A DNA stretch of 64,000 nt from Burkholderiaceae bacterium. Lineage in GTDB: Bacteria > Pseudomonadota > Gammaproteobacteria > Burkholderiales > Burkholderiaceae_E. Below are positions 58,491-64,000 of the stretch, one piece after another. A program made the position numbers and the translations under genes. The first letter of the stretch is position 1. The number at the start of each line of letters is the position of its first letter. The notes below the pieces were generated by a model. The model saw only the letters and a list, made by a program, of their open reading frames with translations. It made no database searches and had not been told where the DNA came from. The stretch is taken from contig JAJTYR010000005.1 of assembly GCA_021463505.1 (NCBI GenBank), forward strand, positions 1-64,000, read 5' to 3'.

Positions 58491-59624
58491 ATGACGACGA
58501 CCCGAAGAATCCTGCGCACGCTGGCGGCGCTCGCGCTCGCCGCCGTCGCCTGCGCGCCGGCGCTGGCCGAACGGGTGCGCGAACTGGCCACGATCCAGGG
58601 CGTGCGCGCCAACCAGCTGATCGGCTACGGTCTGGTGGTCGGTCTGGACGGCAGCGGCGACCAGACGACGCAGGCGCCCTTCACCGTGCAGAGCCTGCAG
58701 TCGATGCTCTCGCAGCTGGGCATCCAGCTGCCGCCCGGCATCACGCCGCAGCTGCGCAACGCCGCCGCGGTGATGGTGACCGCGCAGCTGCCGCCCTACG
58801 CGCAGGCCGGACAGCAGATCGACGTCACCGTCTCGTCGCTCGGCAACGCCAAGAGCCTGCGCGGCGGCACGCTGCTGCTCACGCCGCTGCGCGGCGCCGA
58901 CGCGCAGGTGTACGCGATGGCGCAGGGCAACCTGGTGGTGGGCGGTGCCGGCGCCTCGGCGGCCGGCAGCAAGGTGCAGATCAACCACCTGAGCGCGGGT
59001 CGCGTGCCCGGCGGGGCCACGGTGGAGCGCGTGGTGCCGAACCACACGCTGTCGGCCGAGGCGATCCACATCGAGCTCAACGACACCGACTTCGGTACCG
59101 CGCGTCGCGTCGCCGAAGCGATCAACGCGCGTGCGCTGCCCGGCGTCCAGGCAGGGGCACCGATCGCCGAACCGCTGGACGCGCGAGTGATCCGCGTGCG
59201 CATGCCGCAGGACGCGGCGCTGCGCGTGCCGTTCCTGGCCGAACTGGAGAACCTCGAAGTGACGCTGGCGCAGCCGCAGGCCCGGGTGATCGTCAATGCC
59301 CGCACCGGTTCGGTGGTGATGAACCAGTCGGTGATGCTGGCCGCCAGCGCGGTGGCGCACGGCAACCTGTCGGTGACGGTGCAGACCACGCCGATCGTCA
59401 GCCAGCCGAACGCCTTCGCTCAAGGTTCGACCGTCGTGGCCGAAAAGGCCGATATCACGATCCGTCAGGAAGGCGGTTCGCTGATGATGCTGGAGGGCTC
59501 GGCCCGGCTGGCCGACGTCGTCAAGGCGTTGAACAGCCTGGGAGCGAGCGCGCAGGACCTGATCGCGATCCTGCAGGCGCTCAAGGCCGCCGGCAGTCTC
59601 AAGGCGGAGCTGGAGATCATCTGA
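58491..59624 (+). CDS. flgI: flagellar P-ring protein FlgI
   Basis: ERVRELATIQGVRANQLIGYGLVVGLDGSGDQTTQAPFT. Confidence 0.98.
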   Translation: MTTTRRILRTLAALALAAVACAPALAERVRELATIQGVRANQLIGYGLVVGLDGSGDQTTQAPFTVQSLQSMLSQLGIQLPPGITPQLRNAAAVMVTAQLPPYAQAGQQIDVTVSSLGNAKSLRGGTLLLTPLRGADAQVYAMAQGNLVVGGAGASAAGSKVQINHLSAGRVPGGATVERVVPNHTLSAEAIHIELNDTDFGTARRVAEAINARALPGVQAGAPIAEPLDARVIRVRMPQDAALRVPFLAELENLEVTLAQPQARVIVNARTGSVVMNQSVMLAASAVAHGNLSVTVQTTPIVSQPNAFAQGSTVVAEKADITIRQEGGSLMMLEGSARLADVVKALNSLGASAQDLIAILQALKAAGSLKAELEII

Positions 59625-60577
59625 TGTCGTTGCCGTCGGTGTCCGCGCAGGGTCTGGCCGTCGACGCACGCGCGCTCGACGGACTGCGTCGTGACGCCGC
59701 GCGCGATCCGCAGGCAGCGGTGCGCAAGGCTGCCGGCCAGTTCGAGGCCCTGTTCATGCAGCAACTGCTGAAGAGCATGCGCGACGCGATGCCCCGAAGC
59801 AGCCTGTTCGCGGGTACCGATCACGATTCCTGGGTCGGCATGCTCGACCAGCAACTGTCGCAGTCGCTGTCCGATCGGCCCGGCGGGCTGGCCGACATGA
59901 TCGTGAAACAGCTGGCGCGCCACCTGCCGGCGCCGGACGCCGGCGCGGTTGCCGGCAGCACGGCTTCGGCGATGGTGGGCGAGCGTGGCGCCGCGCGCGA
60001 CGGCTTCGCTGCGGGTGCGTCGCTGCCGCGGGAACGCAGCACCGCATCGCTCGATCCGCAGGCTGCCGAACGCCTGAAGAGCGTGCTGTCGCGCGGCATC
60101 GACGTCGCGCAGGCGGCATTCGTCGAGCGTGTGTGGCCGCACGCGCTCGCGGCGCAGCGCGCCACCGGCGTGCCCGCGGCGTACGTCGTCGGCCAGGCGG
60201 CGCTCGAATCGGGCTGGGGTCGCCAGGAGATCCGGCACGCCGACGGACGCAGCGCTCATAACCTCTTCGGCATCAAGGCGGGTGCCGGCTGGCAGGGCGA
60301 CAGCGTCGACGTCACGACGACCGAATACGTCGACGGCACCGCGCGGCGCAGCGTCGAGCGCTTCAGGGCCTATGGATCATACGCCGAGGCATTCCGCGAC
60401 TGGGCGTCGCTGATGACCGGCCACGAACGCTACGCGCCCGTGCTGCGCGCGAGCCGCTCGGTCGAGGGATACGCGAGCGGCATGCAGCGCGCCGGCTACG
60501 CAACCGATCCGCGCTACGGCGAGAAGCTCGAACGCACGATCAACCGGGCGCTGATGCTCGGACGCGCGGCGACCTGA
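59624..60577 (+). CDS. flgJ: flagellar rod assembly protein / muramidase FlgJ (dual domain)
   Basis: N-terminal rod-binding AAGQFEALFMQQLLKSMRDAMP; C-terminal glucosaminidase AAYVVGQAALESGWGRQEI...HNLFGIKAG. Confidence 0.96.
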   Translation: MSLPSVSAQGLAVDARALDGLRRDAARDPQAAVRKAAGQFEALFMQQLLKSMRDAMPRSSLFAGTDHDSWVGMLDQQLSQSLSDRPGGLADMIVKQLARHLPAPDAGAVAGSTASAMVGERGAARDGFAAGASLPRERSTASLDPQAAERLKSVLSRGIDVAQAAFVERVWPHALAAQRATGVPAAYVVGQAALESGWGRQEIRHADGRSAHNLFGIKAGAGWQGDSVDVTTTEYVDGTARRSVERFRAYGSYAEAFRDWASLMTGHERYAPVLRASRSVEGYASGMQRAGYATDPRYGEKLERTINRALMLGRAAT

Positions 60578-60590
60578 AGGAAGACACGCA

Positions 60591-62474
60591 ATGTCGGCAC
60601 TGCTCTCCGTTGGCCAGAGTGCGCTGCTGGCCGCTTACGCGCAGTTGCGCACCGCGGGTCACAACGTCGCGAACGCCAACACGCCCGGCTTTACCCGCCA
60701 GGAAGCGCTGCTGGCCACCGCGGGCGGTCAGTATGGCGGCAGCGGCTTTCTCGGCCAGGGCGTGGATATCGTGACGGTGCAACGCCGCTACGACCGCTTC
60801 CTCGCGGCTGAACTGGCGTCGAGCACCGCGCTGGCGGCCGCCGACAGCGCGCGCGCCGGGCAGCTCGGGCGCCTCGACCATCTGCTGGCCGACACCGACA
60901 ACGGCATCGGCGTGGCGATCGACGAATTGAACGCCGCGCTGGCCGACCTGGTCAATCGCCCTGCCGACGCGAGTGCACGGCAGATCGTGCTGGCGCGCGC
61001 CGACGCGCTCGCGCTGCGCATGCGCACGGTCGATGCGCAACTGCAGCAGCTCGGGCACGAAGCCGACGAGCGGATCGGTCACGCCGCGAGCCTGGCCACC
61101 GATCTGCTCGGTCGCATCGCGGGTCTGAACGAACGCATCGCCGCGAATGCCGGCACCGGGCACCCCCCCAACGACCTGCTCGACGAGCGCGACCGCCTGT
61201 TGCTCGACCTCAACGGCTTCCTGAAGGCCGGCGTCTACACGCAGGACGATGGCACCGTCAGCGTATTCGCGGCCGGCGGCGAGGCGCTGGTGGCCGGCAA
61301 TCGTGCCGCCATCCTGCGCGCCGAGCCCGATCCGCTCGATCCTTCGCGGCAACGTGTCGTGCTCGCGCTGGGTGCGACCGGGCTGCCGATGACTGCCACG
61401 ACACTGGGCGGCGGTTCGATTGCCGGGCTGCTGCACTTTCGCGACCAGGACCTGCAGGCAGCACGCGCGCGGATCGGCCAACTGGCCGGTGCCATCGCTG
61501 CGGCCTTCAACCGGCAGCAGTCGCTGGGCGCCGACGCGAGCGGTGTCGCCGGGCAACCGCTGTTCGCCTCGGGCGAGCCGCGCTCGACTGCGGCCTCGAC
61601 CAACACCGGTTCGGCACGCATCGTGGCCAGCGTCGTCGACGGCACGCAGCTGGCTGCCAGCGATTACCAGATCCGCCATGACGGCGTGCAATACCTGGTC
61701 ACGCGCAGCGCCGACGGGCTCGAGCGCAGCTACGCCACCCTGCCGCAGACGGTGGACGGACTGCGGATCGGCCTGGCGAGTGGCGTGCCGGCAGCCGGTG
61801 ACCGCTTCGAGCTGCGCAGCGCCACGACGATCGCCGCCGGCTTCGAGCGCGCACTGTCTTCGGGCGCCGGCCTGGCCACCGGCTATGCAGTGAGCGCCGC
61901 GGGAGCCGCCAGCAACACCGGCAGCGTGTCCGTGTCCGCATTCGCCGTGAACGCGGCCGACGCGAACCTGGCGCAGCCGGTGACGCTCACCTTCACGGCG
62001 TCCGGCACCTTCGACGTCAGCGGCGCCGGTACCGGCAACCCCACCGGGGTCGCCTGGTCGCCGGGTCAGCCGATCGACTACAACGGGTGGACGCTCGCCT
62101 TGCAGGGCACCCCGCAGCCGGGTGACCGGATCGAGATCGTGCCGACCGGCGACCCCTCGGTGGACAACCGCAATGCGCGCGCGATGATCGGCCTGGCCGA
62201 CCAGCCGCTGGCGGACGGTGCGCGCTTCAACGAGGCGTTCGCCGCGCTGCTCGCCGACGTGGGCACGCGCACGCAGTCGGCGCAGGCCAGCGAGTCGGTC
62301 TCCACGCGCCTGCTCGGCGACGCGCAGGCGGCCCAGGCGCAGGTTTCGGGCGTGAACCTCGACGAGGAGGCGGCGCGGCTCATGCAGTACCAGCAGATGT
62401 ACCAGGCCGCGGCGAAAGTCATCCAGGCGGCGCAGACGATGTTCGACACGCTGTTGCAGGCCACAGGGCGTTGA
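60591..62474 (+). CDS. flgK: flagellar hook-associated protein FlgK
   Basis: VGQSALLAAYAQLRTAGHNVANANTPGFTRQEALL. Confidence 0.96.
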   Translation: MSALLSVGQSALLAAYAQLRTAGHNVANANTPGFTRQEALLATAGGQYGGSGFLGQGVDIVTVQRRYDRFLAAELASSTALAAADSARAGQLGRLDHLLADTDNGIGVAIDELNAALADLVNRPADASARQIVLARADALALRMRTVDAQLQQLGHEADERIGHAASLATDLLGRIAGLNERIAANAGTGHPPNDLLDERDRLLLDLNGFLKAGVYTQDDGTVSVFAAGGEALVAGNRAAILRAEPDPLDPSRQRVVLALGATGLPMTATTLGGGSIAGLLHFRDQDLQAARARIGQLAGAIAAAFNRQQSLGADASGVAGQPLFASGEPRSTAASTNTGSARIVASVVDGTQLAASDYQIRHDGVQYLVTRSADGLERSYATLPQTVDGLRIGLASGVPAAGDRFELRSATTIAAGFERALSSGAGLATGYAVSAAGAASNTGSVSVSAFAVNAADANLAQPVTLTFTASGTFDVSGAGTGNPTGVAWSPGQPIDYNGWTLALQGTPQPGDRIEIVPTGDPSVDNRNARAMIGLADQPLADGARFNEAFAALLADVGTRTQSAQASESVSTRLLGDAQAAQAQVSGVNLDEEAARLMQYQQMYQAAAKVIQAAQTMFDTLLQATGR

Positions 62475-62511
62475 CGGTGCACGCGCGGCGAACCGGCACG
62501 GAGACTCGACG

Positions 62512-63426
62512 ATGACCCGAATCCCCACCTTGTACGCCTTCGAACGCAGCCTCGACGCAATGAACGAGCGGCGCGTCGCGCTGGCACGCAGCCAGATGCA
62601 GCTGTCCACCGGCAGGCGCGTGAATGCGCCGGGCGACGATCCGCTCGGTGCCGCACAGGCCGAGCGTGCCCGTTCGCAGCGCGCCCGGCTGGACATCGAG
62701 CGGCGCATGAACGACTTCGCGCGCACCATGCTGGGCCAGGCGGAGAGCGCCATGGCGGGTGCCAGCGACACGCTGCAGGGGGCGCGCGAGACACTGATCG
62801 CCGCGGGCAGCGGCGTGCTCGCGCCCGCCGACCGGACGATGCTTGCCCATGCGCTGCGTGGCGCCCGCGACGAGTTGCTGTCGATCGCCAACCGTCCCGA
62901 CGGCGCCGGCGGCTACGTTTTCGGTGGACAGGGGAGCGCGCGTGCGCCGTTCGACGCGAGCGGCACACCGGCGTGGCTGCCGCACGCCGGCGAGCAATCC
63001 ACCGGCCTGGACGTGCCGTTCACCACCAGCCAGGACGGCCGCGCGGTGTTCGTCGATCTCGACGGCACCGGCACGCGCCAGAGCATCTTCCAGACCATCG
63101 ACGATGCGATCGCGCTGCTCGACGATGCCGGCGCCCCGGGCGACGCGCGTGCCGCCGGTCTGGACACTGCCCTGAACGGCGTGGACGCGGCGCTCGGGCG
63201 CCTGTTGCTCGCGCGCACGCGCGCCGGCGAGCAGATGCGCGCGATCGACTCGCGCGAGCGACTGATCGAGAGCGGGGAAATCGAGCTGAGCGGGCGCATC
63301 TCCGATCTCGTCGACGCCGACTACGCGTCGACGATCACCAGACACCAGCAGAACCAGACCGCACTCGAAGCGGCGATGATCACTTACGCCCAGGTCGCGC
63401 GCTCGAGCCTGTTCCAGTACCTGTGA
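62512..63426 (+). CDS. flgL: flagellar hook-associated protein FlgL
   Basis: LYAFERSLDAMNERRVALARSQMQLSTGRRVNAPGDDPLGAAQAERARSQ. Confidence 0.94.
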   Translation: MTRIPTLYAFERSLDAMNERRVALARSQMQLSTGRRVNAPGDDPLGAAQAERARSQRARLDIERRMNDFARTMLGQAESAMAGASDTLQGARETLIAAGSGVLAPADRTMLAHALRGARDELLSIANRPDGAGGYVFGGQGSARAPFDASGTPAWLPHAGEQSTGLDVPFTTSQDGRAVFVDLDGTGTRQSIFQTIDDAIALLDDAGAPGDARAAGLDTALNGVDAALGRLLLARTRAGEQMRAIDSRERLIESGEIELSGRISDLVDADYASTITRHQQNQTALEAAMITYAQVARSSLFQYL

Positions 63427-64000
63427 GCGTGGCGCGTGCGATGCCGGAATCACTGCTCGCGCGCGCGCTGATCGGCTACGAGCCGATCCTCGACCGGGAC
63501 GGCAATGCGCTGGCGATGCGCGCGACGATCGCGTTGCACGAACGGTCGGCCAGCCAGGCGGCGCTGTACCACGCGCTCTCGGCGCTGGTCCCGGGTGGCG
63601 GCAGCGCCATCGCGATCCGCTGTGCCGCCGCCTTCGACGATGCGCTGCTGGATGTCGAGCCGGTCGATTCGCTGTGGATCGAGGTGCCTGCGACGCTGGC
63701 GTCGACGCGGAAGGGGCAGGTCCTGCTGGATGCGATGCACCAGCACGGTCTGCGCATGGTGCTGTCCGGCCCGCCCGCGGATGCGCTGCCCGACGAGTTG
63801 CTGGCGGCGTTTCACCTGTCGCTGGTCCACGTCGACGAAGATCGCCGCGCGACCGCGCCGACGCCGCCGGATCCTGCGCTGGCCGGGCGTCGCACGATCC
63901 CGTTCGCGCAGGAAGGCGTGCACACCGCCGCCGCGATGCGTGCCTGCTTCGCGCGCGGCGCGGCCGCCGTCGTCGGCTGGCCGATGGACGACATCCCGCA
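63423..64000 (+). CDS. partial CDS: degenerate EAL (probably EAL-HDOD, YuxH-like) protein, truncated by window end
   Basis: hand translation: GYEPILDRDGNALAMRATIALHERS...DSLWIEVPATLASTRKGQVLLDAMHQHGLRMVLSGPP...; open to the window edge, not in the supplied ORF list. Confidence 0.6.
   Translation, partial: MSVARAMPESLLARALIGYEPILDRDGNALAMRATIALHERSASQAALYHALSALVPGGGSAIAIRCAAAFDDALLDVEPVDSLWIEVPATLASTRKGQVLLDAMHQHGLRMVLSGPPADALPDELLAAFHLSLVHVDEDRRATAPTPPDPALAGRRTIPFAQEGVHTAAAMRACFARGAAAVVGWPMDDIP

Overview
High-GC (betaproteobacteria-like) chromosomal window, essentially all coding. Left part (0-25 kb): a secreted orphan protein; a SxtJ / DUF5989 / NodU-CmcH-type carbamoyltransferase / SGNH-hydrolase-like module; a marR-glk-GPDP operon; an nnrS-ubiU-ubiV-ubiT block with an FNR/DNR-like box; yhbY // rlmE-ftsH-folP-glmM; a tRNA-Pro/Arg/His array overlapping a histidine kinase 3' end; two c-di-GMP genes; and a NarL-type two-component pair. 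Right part (25.6-63.4 kb): a single contiguous flagellar locus (fliRQPONMLKJIHGF <- -> fliE; ycgR, fliT, fliS, fliD, orphan, fliC <- -> flhDC, motAB, flhBAF, a degenerate fleN-like gene, fliA; flgNMA <- -> flgBCDEFGHIJKL), followed by a truncated degenerate EAL/HDOD-like gene. No CRISPR array, rRNA or transposase gene was seen. Main observations: (i) a perfect 58-bp-arm inverted repeat between the convergent genes ubiT and yhbY, whose arms contain both stop codons; (ii) a repeated class-II promoter architecture (FlhD4C2-like palindrome plus a -10 motif 34-35 nt downstream) at fliF, fliL, flgB and flhB; (iii) sigma-28 promoters of the form TCAA-N15-CCGA at fliC, fliD, flgM and motA; (iv) a FleN/FlhG-position protein without a Walker A motif; (v) the poorly characterised carbamoyltransferase module. 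All names come from reading translations and motifs; no database search was run.
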